From JADFQT01 sp965216025 (GTDB lineage: Bacteria; Chloroflexota; Dehalococcoidia; Lucifugimonadales; UBA3495), in NCBI GenBank assembly GCA_965216025.1, contig CBDCEX010000015.1:248001-312000 (forward strand): a stretch of DNA of 64,000 nt, written 5' to 3'. The notes under the pieces were generated by a model that ran no database searches, was not told the origin of the DNA, and was given only the letters and a program-made list of their open reading frames with translations. Below, one piece after another: positions 35,061-43,540 of this stretch. How positions within the stretch are numbered: position 1 is the stretch's first letter; every line of letters starts with the position of its first letter. The translations under genes were made by a program, and so were the position numbers.

Positions 35061-36095
35061 TTACAATTTTCCTCTTGGCTTGGTCTGAGACCGCCGTTTC
35101 TTGGAAATGCCGGTTCGTGCCCCTTCGGCCAACCGGTCACCCGGGCTGACTGCCCGGTGAAACTGCTGGGCGTCCTCTCCGTCCAGGGTCCTGAAGTAGG
35201 TGTCCGGTATCTTTCGCCAACCGCCGATGATCTGAAGAACCCGTTCGGGCATTCCGCTCCGGAGGGCGTTGACTGCGTAGCTGTGGCGGAACCGGTGGGT
35301 ATGCAGGTCGGGGGTCCCGGCCCGCTTCCCCAACCTCTTGACCATCAGGTACAGCCAACCCGGCTTCATTGACCGGCCCTGCTCAGAAACCCAAAGGGCG
35401 TCGGTAGAGGGATTCATCGCCGCCCTGACCTGAAGGTACTCCCAGAGAACGGATCGGGCAGTGTCTCCGAGGGACATGTACCTTTCCTTGCTACCTTTTC
35501 CCATCACCATGATGGTCCCCGCGTCCAGATCGACTCCGTCGAGGTCCAACGTCGCGACCTCGTCCCGGCGGCCGGGGGTGTCCCAAAACAGGAAGAGGAC
35601 TGCCCGATTGCGCAGCAGCCGGAAGCGGTGAGCGGGAGTACGGGCCAGCGCCGGGTCCAACAGGGTCAGGAGGTCCAGCATCTGCTGCTCTGAAACCGTG
35701 GGTACCGTGCGTTCCTGAACCCTCGGGCGTTCGATAAGCCGCAGGGGATTATCTTCCACGTGGCCCCGTTCCACCATCCAGTTGAAGAACCGGTTGAGAC
35801 GGCGGTACTGGGCGTTGATGTAGCTGGGAGCGACCGTCCGGGTGCTTCCCGTGTCCCGGTCGCCGAACCACCGGGGGCGGGTCTGCAGATAGGCAAGGTA
35901 TTCCTCGACGTGGGCCGTCGTGATACCCGCCCCCGGCGGCCAGCCCTGTTCCTCGGCGTAGAGGGACGCCAGGGCCAGAGTCTGTTCCAAGGAATCCAGG
36001 TAGGTTTTGGAGTATCGGTTGGAGGCTTTGAGGCTGATGATGAAACCTCGGCCCGCCTCCCGAAGACAGAGATCAGAAACCAGCTTGACGATCAT
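35061..36095 (-). CDS. Tyrosine recombinase/integrase
   Basis: The 344-residue protein has an N-terminal SAM-like core-binding domain (TYLDSLEQTLALASLYAEEQ) and a C-terminal catalytic domain. Active-site residues are Arg in TPGRRDEVATLDL, Lys in GKGSKERYMSL, His-x-x-Arg in LHTHRFRHSYAVNAL, Trp in place of the second His (IIGGWRKIPDTYFR), and the nucleophile Tyr in DTYFR. It starts about 55 bp from the 3' end of tRNA-Ile and reads away from it, the classic position for an island integrase using the tRNA as attachment site. Confidence 0.9.
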   Translation of the reverse strand: MIVKLVSDLCLREAGRGFIISLKASNRYSKTYLDSLEQTLALASLYAEEQGWPPGAGITTAHVEEYLAYLQTRPRWFGDRDTGSTRTVAPSYINAQYRRLNRFFNWMVERGHVEDNPLRLIERPRVQERTVPTVSEQQMLDLLTLLDPALARTPAHRFRLLRNRAVLFLFWDTPGRRDEVATLDLDGVDLDAGTIMVMGKGSKERYMSLGDTARSVLWEYLQVRAAMNPSTDALWVSEQGRSMKPGWLYLMVKRLGKRAGTPDLHTHRFRHSYAVNALRSGMPERVLQIIGGWRKIPDTYFRTLDGEDAQQFHRAVSPGDRLAEGARTGISKKRRSQTKPRGKL

Positions 36096-36149
36096 TCATT
36101 GGTGGCGCCTGAGAGAAAAAGCCGTCATTTTGTGCTTGAATTATACCAA

Positions 36150-36226
36150 TGGTGGGCCTGGATGGACTCGAACCAACGACCTCGGTCTTATCAGGACCGC
36201 GCTCTAACCGCCTGAGCTACAGGCCC
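36150..36226 (-). tRNA. tRNA-Ile (GAT)
   Basis: On the minus strand it reads GGGCCTGTAGCTCAGGCGG at the 5' end, an anticodon loop CTGATAA (anticodon GAT) on a five-pair stem, the T loop GGTTCGAGTCC and the acceptor CAGGCCC-A-CCA. The CCA is encoded. The 3' end faces the integrase gene. Confidence 0.95.
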
Positions 36227-36382
36227 ACTGGCCATTGTTGGCTAGAGGATTATATCAAGGGGCTATCGGTGTATCAAGGATGGTTTGTTCCCTAGTTGTT
36301 GGGTAATAGTAGATGTAATGGATGCCGGGCTCCGGGATTTTCTACGGTTCCCCCTCAGGTCACCAAGGGTGAAGGGGGTTAA

Positions 36383-37641
36383 TCAAACGTCCGGACCATC
36401 TCCGCTGCCGGACTCCCCCGGGGTGGGGTCGCCGACCTCGGGAATCACCTGCTCGTCGGGTCGGGGGCTGCGGCGTGGGCGCTGCCGGCCGAGCTGGGAA
36501 GAGCCTGGCTGGGGACTTGATTGTATTTCTTCGGCAAAAGGTAACCCGTTGGCCTGCCATTCTTTCGGGAACTGCAAAGTGCGCACCGGGTAGTTGATGA
36601 CTATGCCTTCATCCGCCAGCCTGCTGTGCAGTCTCTGCATCACCACAGTTCGCAGCCTAAAGCTAGCCAGCCGGTCTTTGGCCTGTAGGAAAAGCCAGAA
36701 ATTGACGTTGGAATCTCCAAAGCTGTCGAACCCGAAATAACTACCGTATTCCTTGACCGCTTCGGGGTCCTGCTCCAGGGCTTCCGACATCACCTCCAGG
36801 CATACTCGCTCCACTTGGTACAAGTCGCTGTCATAGCTGACCCCACAAGTCAAATAAACATTTACCGCTGGCACCGGCGCCTGGTAATTGGTAATGATGG
36901 TTTCGGCAAACTTGAAGTTGGGAATCACCACCAGATTGTTGCCCCAAGTCCGCAGTCGCGTGCTTCGCCAGCTAACGTCCACCACATATCCGGTGATGCC
37001 ACCCTCCAGCTCTATGTAATCCCCGGGCGTGACCACCCCTTCAGTCATTACGTAGGTTCCGGCGAAAAGATTGGACAGGGTGGGCTGAAGGGCCAGGGCG
37101 ACTGCCAAGCCGCCTAGTCCCAAGCCGGCGATCAGCGGGCTGATGCTAACGCCGAGATGGTCCAGAACCAGTAGGGCGCCCAGAATGTAGATCAGAACTG
37201 ATGCTACCCTTCGAAACAGGGGGACCAGCCGTTGGTCTAGATTGGTCTCGGTGCGAGGAGCTATGGTCTCTTCGTACCAGCGAAAGGCGTTCCCCACCGC
37301 CGACGCCACTGCCATTACTCCCAGGACCAGGCCCATCAGGCTGGCGATGGTATTGACCAAACGCTGCTGGCCCCCGCTCAGGTCGAGGGGTAGCGTGAGA
37401 GCCAGGTAAACCCCTAAAACCACAATAGCCAGGGTGAGAGGTAGCCGGGTGGCCCGAACTAATCTGGTGTCCAAATCGGTGGGAGTCCATCGAGTAAAAC
37501 GGAGGATTATGGGGAAAATCAACCAGTTAAGGAGGACGGCAAGGACCAAAAAATCAGGAAGATAGATGCACCGGCGGCCGCAAACCACAACGGGCCGGTG
37601 AGTCCCAAGAGATTTCCCAAGCGCTCTAGGATAGCGTCCAT
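36383..37641 (-). pseudogene. MscS-family mechanosensitive channel, N-terminal frameshift
   Basis: The main frame covers the channel: helices around FLVLAVLLNWLIFPIILRF, SLMGLVLGVMAVASAVGNAF, the pore-lining TM3 VSISPLIAGLGLGGLAVALA followed by LQPTLSNLFAGTYVMTEG, the beta domain with DVSWRSTRLRTWGNNLVVIP, and a proline-rich tail. The natural start seems to be ATG 37641 (MDAILERLGNLLGLTGPLWF), but it is in another frame. A one-base loss in a T6 run near 37548 separates them. It may be a real lesion or a homopolymer error. Confidence 0.75.
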
Positions 37642-37887
37642 CAGTGAATCTGTTCCAGGGGACAATCAACAATTTGGCAATAATTTGGGTTCCAGGCGGA
37701 AGCGATTATACCACCGCCGGGGGAACAGACCGACGCCTTTGCCTCCCTAAACTGAGGAATTCTCCCGGCCGGTTCAGGTGCGGGTACCCTTGGCAAAAAC
37801 AGTGGGTCAGACCTAGCCTGGTAATGACTGTAAGTTTGCCAAAAAAGCCCATCCAACAGGTCCCAGGGACCAGCTAGGGAGCGCACC

Positions 37888-38964
37888 TTGACCGAAGAGA
37901 AGATGGACCAAACAACCCCAGCTAAAGAGGACCAAGCGGGCAGGGTCGACAGCGGCTCGAATCCTAATTCGGTGGAGTTGGAACCAGGGATGACCACTGA
38001 GAGCCGGCTGCTTCGGGCAAGAACCAGACGCACCCACGCTGAAAACCAGCGCCAAAACATCGCCAATGAAATCTTGTTATCCACCAAAGACATTTGCCAG
38101 AAGTTGATATCCGAGGGAGAGTCCACGCTGGCTAAGGCCAGGCATCTGGAGACGAAAGCCGAGCAAAAGCACTTGGAAGCCCTGAACGAGCTGGAGCAAG
38201 CCCAATCCACTCGTGAGGAGGCCGTGGTTTACGCTGCTCAAGTAGTTGCGGAGGCCAACCAGGAAGGCGAGGAAGCGGCTGCGCGTGCTGCGGCGCTGCG
38301 CGATGAGGCGGACAACTACGCGGAAAAAGTTAAAGCCGAGGCTAAGCAGCAGGCGGTAAAATTGGAAACCGAAGCTGCCACAATCCTAGAGGAAGCCGAC
38401 GCTTATGCTGAAACAGTCAAGTCGGAGGCTCAGGAGCAGGCGGAAGAGGCGGAGAAGCATGCCGCCTCGGTTAAAGAGGCAGCCGACGCTTACGCCGAAG
38501 CCGTAATATCCCAGGCCAAGAATCACGCGGAGCGTGTCGAGGAGCAGGCAGCCGCTGCGCGGGAGGAAGCCGATGCCTACTCCGAAGCCGTAAAAGCAGA
38601 AGCCCAGCAACAGGCCGAAGAGATTGTCGAACTGGCTCGAGCATCTGCGGATCAGGAGGCGGCTGGCATCAGGCAGCGGAGTCAAGATGACGCCGGCAAG
38701 GCCCTGGCCGAGGTGGAAACGGTCCGGGCTGCGGTTCAGCAGGAGCTGCAAGCCCAGCAGATTTATACTGAAAGTGCGAGAGTAACTGTCGAGTCGTTGG
38801 AGGTTTTGGGACAGATACGGGCCAAACTCGCCGAATATTCCCTTTACCCGGAAACTGACCCAATATCTGAATCCCCCGACGATGACCAACTCATTGTTGA
38901 GCAGTCCGGAGATTCCCATTCCGGTAACCTGACCGACGATCAGTTGAAAGCCTGGCTCGACTGA
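37888..38964 (+). CDS. Coiled-coil protein with 29-residue repeats
   Basis: This 358-residue, strongly acidic, alanine/glutamate-rich protein has a TTG start (an ATG lies at 37903). Residues about 140-255 hold four head-to-tail 29-residue repeats with the core EEADAYAETVKSEAQEQAEE (variants EADNYAEKVKAEAKQQ, EAADAYAEAVISQAKNH, EEADAYSEAVKAEAQQQ). It resembles DivIVA- or ATP-synthase-b-like long helices. There is no membrane segment. The role is unknown, perhaps structural or polar scaffolding. It is divergent from the MscS gene. Confidence 0.7.
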   Translation: MTEEKMDQTTPAKEDQAGRVDSGSNPNSVELEPGMTTESRLLRARTRRTHAENQRQNIANEILLSTKDICQKLISEGESTLAKARHLETKAEQKHLEALNELEQAQSTREEAVVYAAQVVAEANQEGEEAAARAAALRDEADNYAEKVKAEAKQQAVKLETEAATILEEADAYAETVKSEAQEQAEEAEKHAASVKEAADAYAEAVISQAKNHAERVEEQAAAAREEADAYSEAVKAEAQQQAEEIVELARASADQEAAGIRQRSQDDAGKALAEVETVRAAVQQELQAQQIYTESARVTVESLEVLGQIRAKLAEYSLYPETDPISESPDDDQLIVEQSGDSHSGNLTDDQLKAWLD

Positions 38965-38999
38965 AGCTCGGGGTCTCGAAGAAATCATGAGCCTTGAGA

Positions 39000-39055
39000 G
39001 AACAAAATCCCCCTCAGTCCCCCTTTGCAAAGGGGGACTGAGGGGGATTTTGTTC
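39000..39055. terminator. 56-bp perfect palindrome after the coiled-coil gene
   Basis: The arms at 39000-39027 and 39028-39055 are exact complements with no loop; the core is CCCCCTTTGCAAAGGGGG. It starts 35 bp after the stop codon and could end transcription. The same sequence type is a common dispersed intergenic palindrome in bacteria. Confidence 0.6.
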
Positions 39056-39203
39056 AACGGTGGCTGCTACAATCGCGTTTAGTTATAACCGTATCCGCAA
39101 AGCGTCTTTGCTAGCCGGCGCGTATCTGTTCTGACACCCTCGGCGAATTGTGGTTTAATAGGGTTGGCTTCCAGCCGCCTCATTAAAATAGTAGAGGATT
39201 CCT

Positions 39204-40562
39204 ATGAGCGCCACCAAGATTCTGGCTCAATTTATCGTCGACACCAGTTATGAAAAGCTGCCCGCCCCAGTGGTCGAGGCAGCCAAAATCGCCATTTTGG
39301 ACGGAATCGCCAACATGCTGGCCGGGTCTACCCAGGAGCTGGCGACCATCGTCGGTCAGTACGTGAAAGATTCCGGAGGCGTCCCTCAGGCGACCGTCAT
39401 CGGCTGGGGATTCAAAACCCACGCTCCCTCCGCGGCTTTCGCTAACGGCGTTTTTGGCCACTGTCTCGATTACGAGATACAAGGATTTCCTCCCACTCAC
39501 GGTACCTCATCCTGCCTGCCATCGGCCCTGGCCCTGGCCGAAGAACGGGGCGCTGCCGGAAAAACTATCTCCGGCAAGACCATCATTGAGGCCTACGTTT
39601 TGGGGTGGGAGATCCAGGGACGGCTCCGGGCGGCTTCGGCTCCCGCGGCCAACCCGGCTTTCCATCCTCCGGGGATGGTTGGCCCCCTGGGAGGAGCCGC
39701 CGCTAGCGCCAAAGTGTTGGGCCTTGACACCCAGCAGACCCAAATGGCTCTGGGGATTGCCGCATCTCGAACCGGTGGTTTAACCGCCAATACCGGCACC
39801 ATGGTCAAGTCTACTCACCCCGGCAACGCCGCGCGGATGGGCGTGGAGGCGGGCATGTTGGCTGGCGCCGGATTTACCGCCAGCGACCAGATTCTGGAAG
39901 CGCCCCGGGGCTACGCGGAAGCCCTGTTCAACGGAAATATGGATTGGGATATTGTGACTCAGGGGCTGGGAGATCCCTACCGGGTGCTAGACCCCGGTTT
40001 CGACATTAAACGCTTTCCGGCCCAGCGCGGCATGCAAGCACCAATTGAAGCCGTGCTAAATCTGCGGGAAAGATACGAACTCCGCGCCGACATGGTCGAG
40101 GAGTTGACCCTCCAAACTTCCGGTCAGGGACACTCGGGCTCCTTACCGCAGACTGGACTCGACGGGAAGTTCAGCGTCGAATACTGCGTCGCCGCCGCTC
40201 TGCTGGACGGCCAGGTAGTCATCGACAGTTTCACTGACCAGCGCCGCTTTGCGCCGGATATGGAGGAGACGCTGAGGAAAACTCGGGTCCAGCCCGATGG
40301 GCCGGCGTCCGCCCCGGTGAAGGCCACCGCGAAGTTGAAGGACGGCCGGACCGTAAGTGATGAATGCCAGAACTTCACCGGCTCCGCGGGCAACCCCTTG
40401 AGCCGGGAGCAGCGGATGGCCAAGGTCTGGGATTGCATTGGCCGGGTTCTGGCCGACCGGGACGGCGATCGCATGCTCGCGATGGTGGAAGACCTGGAGA
40501 ACCTGCCGGATGTTTCAGTCCTAATGGCTATTTTGGGTCAGAAGCCGCCGCCCACAGGTTGA
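39204..40562 (+). CDS. MmgE/PrpD-family protein
   Basis: The 452-residue protein matches the 2-methylcitrate dehydratase fold in length and blocks: LAQFIVDTSYEKLPAPVVEA, AAFANGVFGHCLDYE, the near-active-site PPTHGTSSCLPSALALAEE, and STHPGNAARMGVEAGMLA. The family dehydrates or isomerises hydroxy-tricarboxylates or related acids, without Fe-S cluster or metal. The start at ATG 39204 follows a purine-rich stretch (GTAGAGGATTCCT). It is a stand-alone gene flanked by dispersed repeats. Confidence 0.85.
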   Translation: MSATKILAQFIVDTSYEKLPAPVVEAAKIAILDGIANMLAGSTQELATIVGQYVKDSGGVPQATVIGWGFKTHAPSAAFANGVFGHCLDYEIQGFPPTHGTSSCLPSALALAEERGAAGKTISGKTIIEAYVLGWEIQGRLRAASAPAANPAFHPPGMVGPLGGAAASAKVLGLDTQQTQMALGIAASRTGGLTANTGTMVKSTHPGNAARMGVEAGMLAGAGFTASDQILEAPRGYAEALFNGNMDWDIVTQGLGDPYRVLDPGFDIKRFPAQRGMQAPIEAVLNLRERYELRADMVEELTLQTSGQGHSGSLPQTGLDGKFSVEYCVAAALLDGQVVIDSFTDQRRFAPDMEETLRKTRVQPDGPASAPVKATAKLKDGRTVSDECQNFTGSAGNPLSREQRMAKVWDCIGRVLADRDGDRMLAMVEDLENLPDVSVLMAILGQKPPPTG

Positions 40563-40627
40563 TCGGCAAACCGCCCTCGGCCATTATTCCGTTAGTGACT
40601 ATCTCAATGCGCCCCGTGTCATACCGC

Positions 40628-40742
40628 GTTTTCATGCTCCGGTGGGGCGCCACCGACAGATGATAATGGCGTCCCCTCGGCTCCTGGTTCGACAGCCTCA
40701 CCACCAGCGGTGGCCAGTGCTCACCCTGAGCCGGTCGAAGGG
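40628..40742. repeat. Dispersed intergenic repeat, copy 1
   Basis: About 115 bp containing TTTCATGCTCCGGTGG, CCCTCGGCTCCTGGTTCGAC and CCGGTCGAAGGGCGGA. It matches 61905-62030 with moderate divergence. It is non-coding. Confidence 0.65.
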
Positions 40743-40796
40743 CGGACGGGGGGACACTTTGAGGTAATTGGGTTAGTGGGGGTTTGAGCAGTTACT

Positions 40797-42584
40797 CTAT
40801 TCCTCCGGCTCGTCCTCCACTGGTAAGGTGATCTTAATTCGGAAGCTCACCAAACCATCTTCGTTGGCTTCCTGGCCCCCGTCCCCCTGAATCTGCACCA
40901 TTCGGGCATCCTCGAACACACCGTAAGATCGGAGGTTGGCCGCGTATCGCAGCGCTTCGGCGTAGGACTGGGCTCCTCCCATTACCGAGAGGTCCTCGCC
41001 CGATGGCGACACAGCGATCAGAGACACGGTATCTGGTTTAGCTTGATGGGTAATGATGTCCAGTCTGCCCAAAAGTATGTTTACACTTCCTCCCAAATCC
41101 GCCATAAGGGTTTGTAGCTCCTCAGTCTGCTCCCGGGCCACCTCGTACCCGGATTGGCTCTGCTGATGGTCAACCAATACGACGTCGTGCTTCTCTTCCT
41201 GCTGCAGCAAATCCTGCAACTCACGAGATACCACCCGCGCCTGAAGCTCCTGAGCTTGAATCCAATCAGTCAGATCGAAGGGATGCAGGGCCAGCAAGAA
41301 CAGGGTAACGAAGATGGCCGCCTGGAAGGTGGGCAGGGGAATAGGCTGATGCCGCTTCGGCAGAAGGTCCAGCGCCGGAGCCTTCTGATTCTGGTCCTTG
41401 CCTTGTTCCCGAGGCTGAACCCGGTCCGCCAGGAGAAGTCCTATGTTGGTGGCATATTGCTCTATGGGGAACCCCTCGGGGCATTCTATTGGCGGCGTGA
41501 AGGCGCGAACCTCCCAGTCCAAGCTCTGTCTCAGACTTTGAACCACCGGGTTGGACTCGACCGAATTCTCACCGGTTAGGATCACCGGTAACTGGGCGCT
41601 CTGCACACGGGGGTCGAAGCTCTGATGGTATCCTGCCACCTGGTCCACGGCCCGGGCGATGGCCTCGCCTTGCTCTTCCGGGCCGCTACTGGCCTCGGCG
41701 AAGTCCAGCTGGTGAACTACCTGGGGATCTCCGTTGCTTACCAGAACTATGGCCGTTTGAGTCTGCTCCAAGTGCACTACAATGGCGTTGGGGATTCCCG
41801 CGGCGAGAGCCAACACGTTGGCTTTGGAATAGGCCGCCGCCGGAAACAGGCCGCTGTCCCTTACCAGGCGCACTTGAGAATTGACTCTATCTTTCGGTAA
41901 GGTGACCGCGAAAACCGATTGCTCGTCCTGTCCCCTCACCAGACGCCAAGAGATGTCTACCTCTTTCTTATCGAAGGGAATAGCATCCAGAACCTCGGAT
42001 ACGACCATTGGCTCCAGATAACGCCCAGTTACCTTGGGCACTTGTAGGTGGCGCATCAAAGTGGTGTAAAGACTGAAGTCCATCACCACCCGGCCCCGGC
42101 GGACCCCGGCCTGGTCCAGCAATCCCCGCAGACGTCCCCCGGTGCGAATACCCAGCTCATCCAGCAATCCGTGGAGTGGTGGCTTTTCTTTTTTGGGCTC
42201 GGGATGGTTGGCAGCCTCCAACTCCCCAGGAGCCCAGCTGAGGGGTACGGTGCCCCAAGAGGTAATGTTGCGGCCTTTGAACACCGCTACCCGAATCACA
42301 TCCTTCTCTACGCTCAGGGTTACCGTCCGGTACATGGAGGCAAAACTGACTCGGGGCAACCTGGGTATCCACTTCATCAGCTTCTTCAGCTTCTTCTTCC
42401 CGGACCTATGTTCGGAGACGTCTCCGGCGACGGCGGTAGAGGAAAACCCGGAAATTTCTTTGGTCGAACCTGCCGAGTCTGGTTCTACATTATCCAGTTC
42501 TTCAGGCGAGGCTGCTTCGCCAGGGGAAAGCTGGTTTTCATTCCGGTTGGCGGTTTTTGTAATTTTTCCGAGTGGAGTATTCAT
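40797..42584 (-). CDS. PilM-PilN fusion-type pilus/secretion assembly protein
   Basis: The 595-residue protein has a disordered start and then a PilM-like actin fold (TVTLSVEKDVIRVAVFKGRN, DFSLYTTLMRHLQVPK, the block IVVHLEQTQTAIVLVSNGDP). It goes on to a PilN-like part: a membrane helix (TFQAAIFVTLFLLALHPF), a coiled coil and a periplasmic ferredoxin-like domain. In most bacteria PilM and PilN are separate; here they are one chain. It forms the inner-membrane platform with PilO, whose stop overlaps this start by one base (TAATG). Confidence 0.75.
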   Translation of the reverse strand: MNTPLGKITKTANRNENQLSPGEAASPEELDNVEPDSAGSTKEISGFSSTAVAGDVSEHRSGKKKLKKLMKWIPRLPRVSFASMYRTVTLSVEKDVIRVAVFKGRNITSWGTVPLSWAPGELEAANHPEPKKEKPPLHGLLDELGIRTGGRLRGLLDQAGVRRGRVVMDFSLYTTLMRHLQVPKVTGRYLEPMVVSEVLDAIPFDKKEVDISWRLVRGQDEQSVFAVTLPKDRVNSQVRLVRDSGLFPAAAYSKANVLALAAGIPNAIVVHLEQTQTAIVLVSNGDPQVVHQLDFAEASSGPEEQGEAIARAVDQVAGYHQSFDPRVQSAQLPVILTGENSVESNPVVQSLRQSLDWEVRAFTPPIECPEGFPIEQYATNIGLLLADRVQPREQGKDQNQKAPALDLLPKRHQPIPLPTFQAAIFVTLFLLALHPFDLTDWIQAQELQARVVSRELQDLLQQEEKHDVVLVDHQQSQSGYEVAREQTEELQTLMADLGGSVNILLGRLDIITHQAKPDTVSLIAVSPSGEDLSVMGGAQSYAEALRYAANLRSYGVFEDARMVQIQGDGGQEANEDGLVSFRIKITLPVEDEPEE

Positions 42585-43174
42585 TAATCAGCTCCCTCTT
42601 CTTCCGCAACCATACGGGGCGAAAGGTAGAATGCCAGCTGCAGCTGAGTGGTGGCCTTTTCCCCGGGGTTGCCGATGGTAATCTGGTCTACTTCCATCAC
42701 GGGCATGCTGTTGGATAGCCGGTCAATGAATTGGTACAGGTTCCGGGTCGGTGCTTCCGCGGTAACGGTGAGGCCTTGCACCTTATATTCCAGGCCCCCC
42801 ACCGGCTCATATATGGGATCGCCGGCGGACAGGGAGGACAGATCCACGTTGGTTTTTCGGGCGGCGGCCGACACGGTGTTCATGATGTCCCCTACGTTGG
42901 AGTCAAAATAGGAGGATTGCATAACTTCCAGCCGCTGTTCCTGCCTTTCTCGTTTCGTTTCCGCGGACGCGACCTCGGGAACTTCCTGAGACAACTTGTT
43001 GTTGATTCGTTGGATTTCTTTGGCCATGGATCTTTCGCCGTTCCAAGCGCTCCAATACCGGTAGCCTTGAAAGCCGTAAAATCCGCCGATAACCAGCGCA
43101 GCCAGCACCGCTACTACGCCCCAAACCTTTAAGCCCGAAAGAAAATATCGAAGGTCTTGTGTATTCTTAGGCAA
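42584..43174 (-). CDS. PilO-like assembly protein
   Basis: The 196-residue bitopic membrane protein has one N-terminal helix (VWGVVAVLAALVIGGFYGFQ), a coiled coil and a C-terminal ferredoxin-like domain (LTVTAEAPTRNLYQFIDRLS and MPVMEVDQITIGNPG). This is the PilO/GspM architecture. It pairs with the PilM-PilN fusion encoded next and follows the interrupted pilC by 27 bp. Confidence 0.75.
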   Translation of the reverse strand: MPKNTQDLRYFLSGLKVWGVVAVLAALVIGGFYGFQGYRYWSAWNGERSMAKEIQRINNKLSQEVPEVASAETKRERQEQRLEVMQSSYFDSNVGDIMNTVSAAARKTNVDLSSLSAGDPIYEPVGGLEYKVQGLTVTAEAPTRNLYQFIDRLSNSMPVMEVDQITIGNPGEKATTQLQLAFYLSPRMVAEEEGAD

Positions 43175-43540
43175 AATAGTCCCCTTGTTCTTCTATATGC
43201 GTTATGGTGCCGCGCTGTTCAAGCCAGAATAGATGGGTAGGAACATGGACAGAGCAATGAAAAGGACTATTCCTCCGACCGCTAAGGTGGACAAAGGCTC
43301 CAGCAGGGCCAGCAGGCTGCCCAGGCGGTTTTCCAGCTCTTTCTGGTAGGCGTCGGCCAGGTCGGTCATGGTTTGGGCCAAGGAGTTACTCTCCTCGCCA
43401 ATAGTCACCAACTCCACCCACATCCTGGGCAGGACCGGGAATTCTTTAAGAGCCGCGGATAATCCGTGCCCGCTTACCAGGCTTTCCTCGCCGGCGAGGA
43501 AAGCCTCCCGCAGAGTCAAATTCTTGCAGCCGGTTATAGC

